From Gammaproteobacteria bacterium (GTDB lineage: Bacteria; Pseudomonadota; Gammaproteobacteria; Xanthomonadales; Xanthomonadaceae), in contig JAPLSI010000165.1 of assembly GCA_026398715.1 (NCBI GenBank), positions 1 through 19,924 of the forward strand: a DNA stretch of 19,924 bases. Reading direction: 5' to 3'. The notes beneath the pieces were generated by a model, which worked only from the letters and a program-made list of their open reading frames with translations, did no database searches and had not been told where the DNA came from. Shown piece by piece: positions 19,666 through 19,924 of the stretch. The position numbers were made by a program, and so were the translations under genes. Within the stretch, counting starts at the first letter, position 1. Each line of letters begins with the position of its first letter.

Positions 19666-19924
19666 ATGTCACTGATACTCGATGCCCTGCGCAAATCGGA
19701 AGCCGAGCGGCAGCGTGGCAAGTCGCCGGGTTTGTTTGCGACTACGCCCGGCGTGCAGCGCGAGACGTTTCCGCGGATGAAGTTGTGGCCGGTGTTGGTG
19801 TTCCTCGCGTTCCTGCTGGCGTCGGCGTGGGTGATCTGGCGCGGGGAGGCACGGCGGGCGGAGAGTGAGCAATCGGCGACCGCTAATGCCGCGCCAGCGG
19901 ATACAGGTGTCGAAGTGGTCGATG
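19666..19924 (+). CDS. gspB: GspB/ExeB-type secretion accessory protein (3' truncated by window edge)
   Basis: 86 residues visible from ATG 19666. MSLILDALRKSEAERQRG is the diagnostic cytoplasmic N-terminus of GspB-like proteins. A single membrane helix follows (about 40-58, LWPVLVFLAFLLASAWVIW) and then a polar periplasmic stretch. The rest, including the expected periplasmic domain, lies beyond the window. It starts one base after the gspA stop, so the two are co-transcribed. Confidence 0.88.
   Translation, partial: MSLILDALRKSEAERQRGKSPGLFATTPGVQRETFPRMKLWPVLVFLAFLLASAWVIWRGEARRAESEQSATANAAPADTGVEVVD

Noticed and set aside
1..19924. tRNA, rRNA, prophage genes or insertion-sequence transposases
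   Set aside because: No cloverleaf-type sequence, rRNA segment, integrase or transposase-like protein was recognised on either strand.

Overview
The window reads as a chromosomal piece of a high-GC gammaproteobacterium, most likely of the order Xanthomonadales (Lysobacteraceae/Rhodanobacteraceae type). This rests on the character of the proteins (short-form AMP nucleosidase, plant-type glutamate-cysteine ligase, lipoprotein DsbA, GspAB), on the order engB / cytochrome c4 / dsbA / endonuclease-like gene, and on weak -10-driven promoters. The taxonomy is inferred from recognition, not from a search. Coding density is high except for one gene-free stretch at 191-825.

Layout. 1-190: tail of an unrecognised gene. 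191-825: a repeat cluster. It holds two 158-159 bp copies of one element in inverted orientation (211-369 and 586-743) around a 216 bp spacer, plus a degenerate third piece (750-821) that ends 4 bp before the stop of amn. 826-1602 (-): amn, AMP nucleosidase. 1713-4390 (+): two translationally coupled exported amidohydrolase-family proteins, the second of which has lost every metal-binding histidine. 4476-4820 (+): small conserved hypothetical. 4830-8001 (-): a Cys-rich exported protein and ppc (phosphoenolpyruvate carboxylase), whose probable natural N-terminus is interrupted by an amber codon.

8177-10101 (+): a compact arsenic operon, arsR-arsI-arsC-aquaglyceroporin. Three of its gene junctions are tight and two overlap by 4 bp. 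A perfect 10-bp-arm operator lies inside the arsR promoter, and arsR is predicted to be leaderless. The set covers sensing, demethylation of methylarsenite, arsenate reduction and passive arsenite exit; no arsenite pump is encoded in the window. 10211-10459 (+): small TerB-like protein. 10477-11841 (-): gshA.

11922-14935 (+): a peptide-type ABC substrate-binding protein, one OppB-type permease and a GNAT acetyltransferase. The second permease and the ATPases that such a transporter needs are absent here. 14973-15449 (+): exported DUF2059 protein. 15467-16054 (-): engB, a ribosome-assembly GTPase. 16212-18013 (+): diheme cytochrome c4 and lipoprotein DsbA, both carrying long Ala/Pro/Thr-rich spacers after their export signals. 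18034-18678 (+): an endonuclease/exonuclease/phosphatase-fold protein that appears to lack an internal catalytic segment. 18750 to the end (+): gspA (ExeA-like ATPase) and the start of gspB, accessory factors of type II secretion.

The most noteworthy items are the inverted repeat pair with compensatory hairpin changes, the dead amidohydrolase partner, the amber codon at the head of ppc, the shortened nuclease-fold protein, and the arrangement of the arsenic operon.
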